Source of the DNA: a virus
Direction: 5' to 3' (one strand)
Length of the DNA stretch: 37,247 nucleotides
IMG/VR virus record: IMGVR_UViG_3300049856_000063
Location: 1 to 37,247 of that record
How positions within the stretch are numbered: position 1 is the stretch's first letter; every line of letters starts with the position of its first letter. Below the pieces are notes generated by a model. The model was given only the letters and a program-made list of their open reading frames with translations, had not been told where the DNA came from and did not search any database. Positions 1 through 8,396 of this stretch are shown here, in pieces. Made by a program: the position numbers and the translations under genes.

Positions 1-127
1 ACTGTTATCGCCAATACCAGCACCGATGTAACCTATGCCGACTCCTCTACCTTGGGCGCAACATTCACCATTAACCGTTCAGGGCTTTACTCCATTAGCT
101 ATACCGATGCTGGTAGCACTAGCTGCA
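1..127. repeat. Terminal direct repeat, assembly overlap (copy 1)
   Basis: Bases 1-127 are identical to bases 37121-37247. The repeat lies inside the tail-fibre reading frame, which stays open across the join (the distance from its ATG at 34733 to 37121 is a multiple of three). This shows that the molecule was circular in the assembly, or a circularly permuted linear phage genome. A 127-base overlap equals a common largest assembler k-mer, so it is probably an assembly artefact and not a biological terminal repeat; that last point is inference. Confidence 0.95.
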
Positions 128-351
128 ACATGGGAGTTAGCTTAAACAGTAGTCAGTTAACTACCAACATAGCCGGTATTACCCAAGCTGATAGACTGTT
201 CTTGTTTAGTCCAACAGGTAATGACCTATTTCAAACTGGTTCGGTAACCTTGTACCTCAACTCTGGGGATGTAATCAGGGCACACACTGACGGCGTAGCG
301 GCTGCATCCTTTACAGCAAGGACTCAGTTTACTATACAGAGGATTTACTAA
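1..351 (+). CDS. Tail fibre, C-terminal part (continues from the gene starting at 34733)
   Basis: This is the last 116 codons of the fibre gene that begins at 34733 and wraps across the circular join. The frame is open from base 1, reads TVIANTSTDVTYADSSTLGATF and onward, and stops with TAA at 349-351. The segment is Ser/Thr/Gly rich with predicted beta strands and resembles a C1q/TNF-like or similar trimeric beta-sandwich tip (FTINRSGLYSISY, then VTLYLNSGDVIRAHTDG), a fold common at receptor-binding ends of phage fibres. The fold call is from pattern only. An internal start at 52 is not needed, because the frame is open upstream through the join. The full protein would be 912 residues. Confidence 0.9.
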   Translation, partial: TVIANTSTDVTYADSSTLGATFTINRSGLYSISYTDAGSTSCNMGVSLNSSQLTTNIAGITQADRLFLFSPTGNDLFQTGSVTLYLNSGDVIRAHTDGVAAASFTARTQFTIQRIY

Positions 352-399
352 CCTAACCTCCACCCACCCACTGAGGCAACAATAAGAAGGGATACGCGA

Positions 400-1197
400 A
401 TGAGATTTCCCATTTTTCTAGTTTTTTGGTATATTTCATGCGGCCGTGGAAAATCTCCAAGTAAATCAGACCGTATTGACGAACTTAGGGGTAGGTACGA
501 AGCGGCTAAGGTCGACTTTGACGCCCCTGGTTGGCCCTCTACGGAGGACAATGACGGGGCTTTGTGGGCGGGTTTGGCTACTAGAGCCGGTTTAAATGTC
601 CAAGTAAGTGCAGCAGTGCAGTCAGACGGGCGGGTAACTAGGCGACCTTTCAAAGATAGCTTGGTTCCCTCCGAGTCTGCCTCCTCGATTAGTAACGACA
701 TGATACTGGGGGTTATCTCCGGGCTACATAGCCAGGGTGACCTTCGTAACCTACAGGTTATATTTCAATATGGGAAAATTAACCTTTGGGTTATGGGTTA
801 CCCTGGCTATATGGTGGGTAGAGTGGTACTTAAGCCTAACAATATAGCCCTATTGGCTAAGACAATAAAGCATTTGGGGGGACCAGAATACCCGGAACGG
901 CTAATACCTTTGGCTTACGTACCTCTTCAAGACAGCGACTACCCTACGCACTTACAGCTAGTTAGCTTCTTACTAGCCAAAGACTTAGGAGAGGGCGTTT
1001 TGAGTGAGTGGGTAGTCCAGGAGACTTGTACCTACAATACCCGTGACGCCTTTGCTATGGCGGTTTGCGGACGTTACAGCGAGGCCGCTGACCTACTCTT
1101 AGGGGATTACGAGTATCCTGCATACGTCAGGGGCTCACAGGCATATAATCGGGTACACTGGCTCTTGGCAGCTAAGGTCGTATTGGAGGGACATTAA
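400..1197 (+). CDS. Unknown phage protein with hydrophobic N-terminus
   Basis: A 265-residue protein that follows the tail fibre by 48 bases. The first 13 residues are hydrophobic (MRFPIFLVFWYIS) and are followed by Cys, so a signal peptide or atypical lipoprotein anchor is possible. The body has recurrent motifs (DNDGALWAGLATRAG, SSISNDMILGVISGLHSQGDL, NLWVMGYPGY) that resemble, from memory, a family of uncharacterised phage proteins found near fibre or lysis genes. I do not recognise a catalytic motif. The start at 400 has a GAAGGGA site 8 bases upstream. Its place just before a holin candidate makes a lysis or envelope role possible, but this is only context. Confidence 0.8.
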   Translation: MRFPIFLVFWYISCGRGKSPSKSDRIDELRGRYEAAKVDFDAPGWPSTEDNDGALWAGLATRAGLNVQVSAAVQSDGRVTRRPFKDSLVPSESASSISNDMILGVISGLHSQGDLRNLQVIFQYGKINLWVMGYPGYMVGRVVLKPNNIALLAKTIKHLGGPEYPERLIPLAYVPLQDSDYPTHLQLVSFLLAKDLGEGVLSEWVVQETCTYNTRDAFAMAVCGRYSEAADLLLGDYEYPAYVRGSQAYNRVHWLLAAKVVLEGH

Positions 1198-1198
1198 C

Positions 1199-1471
1199 AT
1201 GGAAGACTGGACAGAAATAAAGGTGTCATTAGCGAAAATTGAGACGACCCTAGACCGTAATACGGACCAGCTAGCAGAGCATATGCGACGTACCGACCTT
1301 TTAGAACAGAAAGTGGAGACGCTAAAGACCGATATTGTACCCCTATTACCTGAGATACGTAAAGTATTGAAATATTACCCGTATATTACGGCAATTGTAT
1401 TAATCGTTTTGTCGGGTAAACCAGAGCTACTAGAGAAGGTTATTGCCTATTTTACAAGGGGAGCACCATGA
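1199..1471 (+). CDS. XhlA-like membrane protein, holin candidate
   Basis: A 90-residue protein. Residues 5-55 form an amphipathic coiled coil (EIKVSLAKIETTLDRNTDQL, then MRRTDLLEQKVETLKTD). One membrane segment follows at about 60-75 (YPYITAIVLIVLSG), with a short charged tail. An N-terminal coiled coil plus one C-terminal membrane helix is the layout of the XhlA haemolysin/holin family. The start follows the previous stop by one base and the GGAGGG site lies inside the preceding gene, so the two are probably translated together. It could also be a spanin-like or other membrane adaptor. The lysis role is inferred from architecture and position. Confidence 0.75.
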   Translation: MEDWTEIKVSLAKIETTLDRNTDQLAEHMRRTDLLEQKVETLKTDIVPLLPEIRKVLKYYPYITAIVLIVLSGKPELLEKVIAYFTRGAP

Positions 1472-1659
1472 GCAACGTTTTTAGTATCTTTATGCCGACT
1501 AAAAAAGAGATGGCCCGGCTAGCCGCTAAGGAAGAGCCCGTATCACCCCTTACGTTAGACCCAGGGTTTAGAGACGAGTCTGACAAATATGACGGTAAGT
1601 TAAGAGAAGCAATGAAGAAATACGGATCGTTCAAAGGACACTTTAGGAGTAAAAAATGA
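1468..1659 (+). CDS. Small basic hypothetical protein
   Basis: A 63-residue, Lys/Arg-rich protein (MSNVFSIFMPTKKEMARLAA to GSFKGHFRSKK). The start overlaps the holin candidate stop (ATGA), and AAGGGGAG lies 5 bases upstream. It also overlaps the next gene by four bases, so 1199, 1468 and 1656 form one coupled translation unit. There is no recognisable domain. Its place between the lysis candidate and the head-tail adaptor suggests a minor virion or assembly role. Confidence 0.75.
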   Translation: MSNVFSIFMPTKKEMARLAAKEEPVSPLTLDPGFRDESDKYDGKLREAMKKYGSFKGHFRSKK

Positions 1660-1907
1660 AAATGATGAAGAAGATGGTAGACGAAGCCGACGACATGTTA
1701 ATCGACGACCTCGTAGGTAAGTGTGAAAGCAAGATGGTCGGACCCCTCAAAAAAGAGAAGGTCGAGATTGCCATGGACCCTGAAGACGGAATGGAGTCTA
1801 AAGACCACGAAATGGGCGAGAGTGATGGCGAAGAGACAGCCGAGAACTCGCTTGACCCAGAAGACATGCAGAAACTATTAGACTTTTACGAACAATTAAA
1901 GGGGTAA
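1656..1907 (+). CDS. Small very acidic hypothetical protein
   Basis: An 83-residue protein, rich in Asp, Glu and Met (MKMMKKMVDEADDMLIDD, DGMESKDHEMGESDGEETAE). The N-terminus is basic and the rest strongly acidic, ending in a short predicted helix (DPEDMQKLLDFYEQLKG). The start overlaps the preceding stop (ATGA). It ends three bases before the adaptor gene. I recognise no family; acidic proteins at this place can be assembly chaperones or DNA mimics, but nothing in the sequence decides this. Confidence 0.75.
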   Translation: MKMMKKMVDEADDMLIDDLVGKCESKMVGPLKKEKVEIAMDPEDGMESKDHEMGESDGEETAENSLDPEDMQKLLDFYEQLKG

Positions 1908-1910
1908 CCC

Positions 1911-2774
1911 ATGGCTTTTAACACCTCAAGATTCCTGGACTTAGTTAAACTCAAGGGGGCAATCCCTACCGGACGTCTATCTGACTCCGAGATTTTAGAG
2001 GTGGCCTACGACGTGCTATTAGCAGAGGTTCAGCCCCTGCTGATCAGTCTTCGAGAAGAGTACTACGTTAGCCAATCCTCTACCTCGGTAGTGTCAGGTA
2101 CCGCTAACTACCCCATTAACCCGCTTGCCCTTGGTTTAGTGTTGAGGGAGTTAAAGCTGACCGTAGACGGTACGATTTACGACCTCGAACGGATCGACCC
2201 AATAACGGTGAACGACTCAAACTCAGGCATACCCACCAAATTTTGGCTACAGGGTGAGAGTATTGTGCTATATCCTACCCCCTCAGTCTCAGGAACGCTT
2301 ACACAGTCCTTTTTTCGACGTATCAATAAGCCTGTGGAAATATCTAGCACGGCAGCTATCACGCAAATTAACACGGTTTCCGGCGTCGTGACGGCCACTC
2401 CTGTTACTGGGTGGACTACGACCAATACTTTTGACCTGATTAGCCGTAACAATGGCAACGCGGTCCTTGCATCGGGGCTGACCGCTACCGCTGTTGGGTC
2501 TAGCGACATAACTTTCACCGCTTCCGACCTACCCGCTGCCTTGGCTGTAGGGGACTACATCGCCCTTGTCGGTGAGTCGCCCTATATACAGGTCCCTGAC
2601 GACGCTATCCCCCTGGTTCAGCATATGACCGTCCGGGATATACTTGAGTCCATGGGTGACGCTGCTGGTATGCAAGCTGCAATGGCCAAGATAGACAGGA
2701 TTACCGCCGCAATTGGACGCATCATGTCGGACAGAGTATTTGGAGCACAGATTAAATTTAAACCCCAATTTTAA
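1911..2774 (+). CDS. Head-to-tail adaptor (tail tubular A / gp4-like)
   Basis: A 287-residue protein. The N-terminal helical part (residues 1-50) is followed by a YVSQSSTSVVSGTANYPINP strand segment, a PTKFWLQGESIVLYPTPS segment and a C-terminal helical domain ending in RIMSDRVFGAQIKFKPQF. The helix, beta-hairpin, helix layout and the WLQG..I.LYPTP motif match adaptor proteins that sit below the portal in short-tailed phages (P22 gp4 or T7 gp11 role). It directly precedes the nozzle gene, as in such phages. Residues about 145-210 form an extra beta domain (ITQINTVSGVVTATPVTGW onward). The start has GGGG 5 bases upstream. Confidence 0.7.
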   Translation: MAFNTSRFLDLVKLKGAIPTGRLSDSEILEVAYDVLLAEVQPLLISLREEYYVSQSSTSVVSGTANYPINPLALGLVLRELKLTVDGTIYDLERIDPITVNDSNSGIPTKFWLQGESIVLYPTPSVSGTLTQSFFRRINKPVEISSTAAITQINTVSGVVTATPVTGWTTTNTFDLISRNNGNAVLASGLTATAVGSSDITFTASDLPAALAVGDYIALVGESPYIQVPDDAIPLVQHMTVRDILESMGDAAGMQAAMAKIDRITAAIGRIMSDRVFGAQIKFKPQF

Positions 2775-2967
2775 TAATATATACAGGTACTACCAAAATA
2801 GTTCTAAAGTATTTATTAAAACCTGCCGATATACTTTTTAAAAAGTAAATAGCACGGGCGAGCAACTTTATATATATAAAGTACTGTATATTAAAGATGT
2901 ATAATATACATTCACGGTTTATGAATTTAGATATTAACGTGGATATCTAACACTATAAAGGTGTAAC
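2775..2967. promoter_or_regulatory. AT-rich intergenic region with four dyads
   Basis: This 193-base gap lies in an otherwise tightly packed rightward operon and is far richer in A+T than its flanks. It holds two perfect palindromes, 2832-2847 (TACTTTTT half) and 2865-2882 (ACTTTATAT half), and two inverted repeats, 2885-2893/2902-2910 (TGTATATTA, 8-base loop) and 2927-2934/2943-2950 (TTAGATAT, 8-base loop). A consensus TATAAT lies at 2900-2905, without a convincing -35 box. AAAGGTG at 2957-2963 is the ribosome site of the nozzle gene. It may be a late promoter with operators, an RNA-processing site or a replication origin. Confidence 0.7.
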
Positions 2968-5475
2968 ATGGCACAGACATTAAGTTTTAATATAAAAGGG
3001 TTGTACACCTTCCCCAACGATGCAAGTCAAACGCCTCAGGGGGCTTTACTTAGGGCTAATAACATTGACCTTTTTAAACCTGGCATTGCAACGCCCAGAA
3101 GGGGCTATTCTAACCACTCTACCCTCTCAGGGTCCTCTGATAGGGCCTACTCCCTCCTCGCCTATTCTAGCACCCTTTTTGCCCACGTGGGGGGCACATC
3201 GTTCCAAGGGTACATCTCAAGCGCGTGGACTAGCCGAGGTAGCCTAACCAAACCAACCAACGCAACGGCCATCCGAGGGGTAGCAACCAACAAGTGTCTT
3301 TACATCACATCCGACGCCGGGCTTAAGAAGCTTGACTCAACGGCTAACAATATTTATGGCGCAGGGATACCCAAAGGCCTAAACATGACCCTGACCGTAT
3401 CGGGATCTACCGGTACGGCGGTTGCGGCGTCCGAATATGTAGCCTATCGGTACGTAATAGGACGTAAGGACGCACAAAACAATACCATTTATGGCGGGGT
3501 CTCCGCTAGGGCAGTGATACAAAATACCCAGGTAGACGCTAGAGATATCAATGTGACGGCCTACCTCCCAACGGGTTTAACCGCGGGGGAGCACTTTATA
3601 CAGTTTTACCGTACAGCCGGGTCCTCGGCAGTACCGAACGACGAAATGCAGCTATGCTATGAAATTGTTTTGACTTCAACGGATATTACTAACGGTTATG
3701 CCACCATACCAGGTGGGGACATTGTAACGGACGACCTCCTAGGGGCAAGTCTTTACACCTCCCCTAGTCAGCAAGGGATTGCTCAAGATAACCTACAGCC
3801 CCCATTAGCGAGCGACATTGCCCTCTTCAAAGGTAGCCTATTCTTTGCAGACGTTGCTAGCAAGTACAAGTTTACAACCACGCTAATTGCCTGTGGAGGC
3901 TCAAGCGGGTTAGTCGTTAACGACACCTTTACAATAGCGTCCGGAGCAACTACCGAGGTTTACACCGCTAAAGCGGCTGAGGCATTTGCGTCTAAACAAT
4001 TCTTAGTAGACACCGCATCGGCTTCGATTGCTGTCCGTATCGACACAACCATACGAAGCCTTGTTAACTGTATAAACCAAAAGTCCGCGTTAGTATACGC
4101 CTATATCTTATCCACTGGAGATTCTGACTTACCAGGTAAGATTGTTCTGGAAAATCGGACCTTGGGCGCATCGGCTTTCACCGTTGCATCGTCAAGGTCA
4201 ACGTGCTGGTCTCCCGCCTTAGCAAGTACCCCTGGAGCGTCACAGACGGCTACTAATGACGAATATAAGAACGGGTTAATGTTCAGCAAGTTTGAGCAAC
4301 CCGAAGCCGTCCCAGGGTTTAACGTGTTCTTTGTAGGGTCCTCCGACGACCGTATCAAACGAATCATCCCCTTAAAAGATAGCTTATTGATATTTAAAGA
4401 GAAGGACGGTATTTTCAGACTCTCGGGTCAAACAGCGGGAGGTTTTACCATCGAGCTTTTAGACTCGACTGCTCGAATCGTGGCACCTGAAAGTGCGGTG
4501 GTGGTTAACAACCTAGTCTATCTGCTCACTGAGGCAGGGGTTTGCGAGGTCTCAGACAACCAAACCAAGATTGTCTCCCAACCGGTAAAGAACAAAATAC
4601 TCAACTTACTGGGCACCTCCCTTCTAACGGCAACTAAGGCCTACACGTTTGGTGTGGGGTACGAAACCGAAGGAAAATACTACCTTTGTACGGTAGCAAA
4701 CGAAGCGGACACTTACAGCACCTACCAGCTAGTCTACGACGTGTTTAACTCTGCTTGGACCGAATCGGACTTCAATTGTAAGTCGGGATTTGTAAATCCT
4801 GTGGATAACAAGCTCTATTTTGGCTCAGGGTCTACGGATAAGATACGAATTGAGCGTAAGAGCTTTGACTACACAGATTTTGTGGACTTTATACAGACCT
4901 GTACGGCAACGGCTCAGACGGGTAGGGTGGTTACCATAAACGGTATCGACTCATTTACGATTGGTGACGTGATACTTCAGGGGTCCTTAGAGCCCTGCTA
5001 TATCACGGCAATAGACCTAGCTAACTCGACGGTAACAATTGATACCGACCAGACACTAACCTTAAACACAGCCGACATTAGCCACTTTGCAGCGATACGG
5101 TGCGAAATAGAATGGTCTAGGGAGTTCAGCGGTAACCCAGCAGGATTTAAGCACTACTCCGAAGGACTATTTGGGTTTAAGACTCAGTATATTGGAACGG
5201 GGACTTTTAGTTTTAGCTCGGACATCAACCCGTCGGTTACCGAAGTCGATATAGCGGGACCCGAAGCCCCTACAGGGTGGGGGTACGTAGCTTGGGGGGA
5301 CGGTAACTGGGGAGGTAACACAAACCCGCTGCCCGTTCGAGTAGGTATCCCCTATGCCGTAGCCCGATGTAACGCTCTGTCAGTACAATTCTCAAACTAC
5401 AAGGCATATTCTGACTTTGAGTTGTCGGGCGTATCCTTGGTTTATAACCCAATAAGCACCCGAGGTGACAGGTGA
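2968..5475 (+). CDS. Tail nozzle / tail tubular protein B-like (gp10/gp12 role)
   Basis: An 835-residue protein. The opening (LSFNIKGLYTFPNDASQTPQ, then GALLRANNIDLFKPGIATPRRGY) is typical of nozzle or DNA-stabilisation proteins (P22 gp10, T7 gp12 role), whose N-terminus lists the parameters of a beta-propeller. Propeller-like segments include SSDDRIKRIIPLKDSLLIFKE and WTESDFNCKSGFVNPVDNKLYF. Residues about 305-440 look like an inserted beta domain (VNDTFTIASGATTEVYTAKA, then IAVRIDTTIRSLVNCINQ). It follows the adaptor after the dyad-rich gap. The start has AAAGGTG upstream; its stop overlaps the next start (GTGA). Confidence 0.8.
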   Translation: MAQTLSFNIKGLYTFPNDASQTPQGALLRANNIDLFKPGIATPRRGYSNHSTLSGSSDRAYSLLAYSSTLFAHVGGTSFQGYISSAWTSRGSLTKPTNATAIRGVATNKCLYITSDAGLKKLDSTANNIYGAGIPKGLNMTLTVSGSTGTAVAASEYVAYRYVIGRKDAQNNTIYGGVSARAVIQNTQVDARDINVTAYLPTGLTAGEHFIQFYRTAGSSAVPNDEMQLCYEIVLTSTDITNGYATIPGGDIVTDDLLGASLYTSPSQQGIAQDNLQPPLASDIALFKGSLFFADVASKYKFTTTLIACGGSSGLVVNDTFTIASGATTEVYTAKAAEAFASKQFLVDTASASIAVRIDTTIRSLVNCINQKSALVYAYILSTGDSDLPGKIVLENRTLGASAFTVASSRSTCWSPALASTPGASQTATNDEYKNGLMFSKFEQPEAVPGFNVFFVGSSDDRIKRIIPLKDSLLIFKEKDGIFRLSGQTAGGFTIELLDSTARIVAPESAVVVNNLVYLLTEAGVCEVSDNQTKIVSQPVKNKILNLLGTSLLTATKAYTFGVGYETEGKYYLCTVANEADTYSTYQLVYDVFNSAWTESDFNCKSGFVNPVDNKLYFGSGSTDKIRIERKSFDYTDFVDFIQTCTATAQTGRVVTINGIDSFTIGDVILQGSLEPCYITAIDLANSTVTIDTDQTLTLNTADISHFAAIRCEIEWSREFSGNPAGFKHYSEGLFGFKTQYIGTGTFSFSSDINPSVTEVDIAGPEAPTGWGYVAWGDGNWGGNTNPLPVRVGIPYAVARCNALSVQFSNYKAYSDFELSGVSLVYNPISTRGDR

Positions 5476-5864
5476 AAATCTCGACAAGTCGTAAGATTCT
5501 ATTAGAGGAGTTACCAAGCGAGGTTCGAAAGTGGTTTGGTACCATACAAAACATTGTAAACCCTTTCTTTGATCAAGTATATCAGATTCTTAGTAATGGG
5601 ATTACTATTGGGGATAACCTTAAGGCCCAAAAAGTATCTATAAAGATACAGGCTAGCCAGGTTTACCCCGTTAAAGTATCCTATCGCCTTAATGAGCGCC
5701 CTTATGCGGTCATATTGGCCAGCATAAGCGAGGACGTGGGGTCTACCCAAGTGGTTCAAAACTTCTCATTCAATTGGTATTACGTAAACGGAAATATCGA
5801 GTTTTATTTCAGCGGGTTAGACGCCGCAAAAGCTTATACTGCAACCTTCTTTACTATGGTGTAA
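5472..5864 (+). CDS. Structural protein candidate
   Basis: A 130-residue protein with a GTG start overlapping the nozzle stop; GAGGTG lies just upstream. The N-terminal half is helical (RKILLEELPSEVRKWFGTIQ, then NIVNPFFDQVYQILSNGI), and the C-terminal half is predicted beta (FSFNWYYVNGNIEFYFSGL). It is translationally coupled to the nozzle and followed one base later by the first internal protein gene, so a minor tail or fibre-attachment role is reasonable. I do not recognise the family. Confidence 0.75.
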   Translation: MKISTSRKILLEELPSEVRKWFGTIQNIVNPFFDQVYQILSNGITIGDNLKAQKVSIKIQASQVYPVKVSYRLNERPYAVILASISEDVGSTQVVQNFSFNWYYVNGNIEFYFSGLDAAKAYTATFFTMV

Positions 5865-5865
5865 A

Positions 5866-7215
5866 ATGGCAATTATAAAAGACTTTAATGACGAGAGCGC
5901 AGGGGCGGGTGGTGGCGGAGTTTTAGGCGGAGGTGCGTCTACGGGAGGTGGCCCCGCAGGTGCTCCTGCTACGCCCACAGGGGGCGCTCAAGGGTCAGGA
6001 TGGACGAACCTACAATCCTACCTTGGGGCTAACCAAGGGCAAGCGGGAGGCCTTGCTAACCAGATTACACAGGATGCCGATAAGAAGGTCGACGAGTTCA
6101 AGAACACCGACGTTAGCGGTCAGGTTGCCGAGATAGGTAAAGCAGCAAAAACTGAGGACGTTAACAACATCACTGGAGACGTTGCAAAGAACGCCGATAA
6201 GGCCAAAGGATTTCTGTCTTCCGGCTATGGTGGGGCAAATGTCGACACCTACACCTCAGGGATCCGAAACGCGGCTAAGGGAGTAAATGACACTCTCGGG
6301 CAGATAACAAACCAGGGGTATCAAAAGTCCACGCTTCAACGGCTTAACAACAGCCCGACCCAGGCGTACTCAGGCGGGTTTGGTGCTCTTGACAGCTTCT
6401 TAGTATCTGCAGACCCTAACGCTAAAGCCAAGCTTAAGATGACGCAAGGGCGAACAGGCGAGGTTGACCAGACTTTAAACGCCGCAACGGGGCAAATTAC
6501 AGCTGCAGATACGGCAGCGCGGACCGCATTTGAGGCCAACAAGCAGAAGGTACGAGACGCAGCTAAAACTCAAGCGGCGGGGATTACAAGCGCGGCTCAA
6601 GGGCGTATCGACCCCACTAGAGCAGCACAAACTCAAGGAAGTAACAACCAGGCCGCCGACATACTGGGCAAAATTAAAGGCGAGTACGGCAACGAGTTTG
6701 TTACTGACGCAGACGGTAACATAAGTTCTAAATACATAACTCAAAATAATGATTTTGGAGTATCCGATGTCATTTCAGATACGGAGCTGTCTGCTTTAAA
6801 CTCGTTAGCGGGGATCGACCCAACACTTGGGATTAGTCCGGTAACAAAACGCGGAGCAAGCGCCTCCAACTTTGATGCACAAGGATTTGAAAAGGAACTT
6901 AGAGGTTTAGGGGAAACACGCAAAGCAGATAAGGCGCGCAAAGCCGCAGACGCCGCAGCAGCAGCAAAAGCCGCGGAACAAGCTAAACTTGATGCAGCAG
7001 CAAGGGAAACTCAAGCCGAACAGGATAGATGGAAGGCAAGTTCACTTGCGACTAACCCCCCGCCTGGAGGTATCGACTTCTTTACCCCCTTTACAACAAC
7101 CGGAGTTAATCCTGAGACGGGCGAACAGGTTACCATAGCTAACAATCAACCTGCGGGGCAAGTTACCGCAGTCGACGACCCTAATGATCCTTTACGCTGG
7201 GTATTTAATCAATAA
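5866..7215 (+). CDS. Gly/Ala-rich internal virion (ejection) protein candidate
   Basis: A 449-residue protein. Residues 10-45 are a flexible Gly/Ala/Pro stretch (AGAGGGGVLGGGASTGGGP). The middle is rich in Ala, Gln and Lys with helical segments, and residues about 350-385 form a charged Ala-rich helix (KADKARKAADAAAAAKAAEQ). There is no catalytic motif. Four large low-complexity proteins in a row after the nozzle are the usual arrangement of internal core or ejection proteins in short-tailed phages, which enter the cell envelope with the DNA. The role is inferred from place and composition. Confidence 0.7.
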   Translation: MAIIKDFNDESAGAGGGGVLGGGASTGGGPAGAPATPTGGAQGSGWTNLQSYLGANQGQAGGLANQITQDADKKVDEFKNTDVSGQVAEIGKAAKTEDVNNITGDVAKNADKAKGFLSSGYGGANVDTYTSGIRNAAKGVNDTLGQITNQGYQKSTLQRLNNSPTQAYSGGFGALDSFLVSADPNAKAKLKMTQGRTGEVDQTLNAATGQITAADTAARTAFEANKQKVRDAAKTQAAGITSAAQGRIDPTRAAQTQGSNNQAADILGKIKGEYGNEFVTDADGNISSKYITQNNDFGVSDVISDTELSALNSLAGIDPTLGISPVTKRGASASNFDAQGFEKELRGLGETRKADKARKAADAAAAAKAAEQAKLDAAARETQAEQDRWKASSLATNPPPGGIDFFTPFTTTGVNPETGEQVTIANNQPAGQVTAVDDPNDPLRWVFNQ

Positions 7216-7230
7216 AATAGGGAGATATTT

Positions 7231-8376
7231 ATGGCATATAAGCCACCAAAATTGAAAATTGACAGCAAAACGCTCAGAAATGTTTATGATCCTGCTAACA
7301 TATACGGACGGTCTGGTCTGGAAGGCAAAGTAAACGCCACGTTTAACCCTGAAAAGCCAGATTTGTCTCAACAAGACGAGGACTTAGCCGCCGCTGCTGC
7401 TCTTTATGGTCAGTCGGTAGACGAGTTTATTGCGTCTGGCCCCGCCAAGTATGAGAACGGACCTCAATTTGAGACGGGGGCGCCCCTTGAACTACAAAAT
7501 CTTAGTGTGGGCGACAAACTAGCATTACAACAGGCGGGTGCTTTTGACCAGCTTGGGCCTTCCGAGTTGGCAGGTATCACAACCGACCCCCGATACAGAG
7601 ATGCGGAGCTATCCGCACTCTCCGACCTTGAGCAACAGTCTAAAACAGGCTTTACGGCCCGTGACGAAGCGGACCTAGCCAAACTTGAGGGTGACGTTAA
7701 CCGTCAAAATAGAGGTCGTCTAGGCGCTATACAGCAGAATATGGCAGCTAGAGGCATGTCCGGCTCAGGTATGGACATTGCTGCACAGGTAGCCGCATCT
7801 CAGGACGCAACCGAGCGTCAAGCATTAGCTGCTCTTGAAAAGAACGCCCAAATGGGCGAACGTAAACAGGACGCAACCAGCCGTCTTGGTAGCCTTGCTA
7901 GCCAACTCCAAGGACGGGACTTTGGACAGGCAGCTACGAAAGCTCAAGCCGCCGACGCAATCGCGCGATTCAATACTGCCAACTCTATAGACAGAACCAA
8001 AATGAATACGGGCATTGCTAACCAAGGAATTCAAGCTAATTGGCAACGGGGCAATACCGTATCCGATCAGAATGTTGGGATAAATAACCAAGGAGCTACC
8101 CAGAATTGGAATCGAGGTAACCAAGTGTCTGACCAGAATGTTGGACGCGCCCAATCGACGGGCGACCGTAACGCCGCCGCTTTAGGTCAGTTTAACACCC
8201 AAAAGATGGGGGCTCAACAGGGTAAAGCGGAGTTTGGTTATAGCCGAGCAACGGATAAGGCTAACCAAAAGCTTGGGGCGTACCAACAAAAGCTTAACCG
8301 TCGTGACATGTGGACAGATAAGGGCGTTGACGCACTTATGTCGGGCGGCTCTGCGGTATTTAAAAAATACGGCTAA
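7231..8376 (+). CDS. Internal virion protein candidate with tandem Asn/Gln-rich repeat
   Basis: A 381-residue protein, helical and rich in Ala, Gln and Asn. Residues 110-245 contain long helices, including GRLGAIQQNMAARGMSGSGMD, a segment reminiscent of internal or structural proteins of short-tailed phages. Residues 261-304 hold two tandem 22-residue repeats (GIANQGIQANWQRGNTVSDQ...). The start has AGGGAG upstream (spacing 8). It is the second of four consecutive large proteins after the nozzle, so an ejection or core role is inferred. Confidence 0.7.
   Translation: MAYKPPKLKIDSKTLRNVYDPANIYGRSGLEGKVNATFNPEKPDLSQQDEDLAAAAALYGQSVDEFIASGPAKYENGPQFETGAPLELQNLSVGDKLALQQAGAFDQLGPSELAGITTDPRYRDAELSALSDLEQQSKTGFTARDEADLAKLEGDVNRQNRGRLGAIQQNMAARGMSGSGMDIAAQVAASQDATERQALAALEKNAQMGERKQDATSRLGSLASQLQGRDFGQAATKAQAADAIARFNTANSIDRTKMNTGIANQGIQANWQRGNTVSDQNVGINNQGATQNWNRGNQVSDQNVGRAQSTGDRNAAALGQFNTQKMGAQQGKAEFGYSRATDKANQKLGAYQQKLNRRDMWTDKGVDALMSGGSAVFKKYG
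8011..8142 (+). repeat. Tandem 66-bp coding repeat
   Basis: Two adjacent 66-base units (8011-8076 and 8077-8142) encode 22 residues each: GI.NQG...NW.RGN.VSDQNV. They differ at many third positions but keep the repeated protein pattern, so the repeat is old and under protein-level selection. Similar repeats could build an extended helical or fibrous section in an internal virion protein. Confidence 0.85.
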
Positions 8377-8396
8377 CACTAACTAAAGGAAATGTT

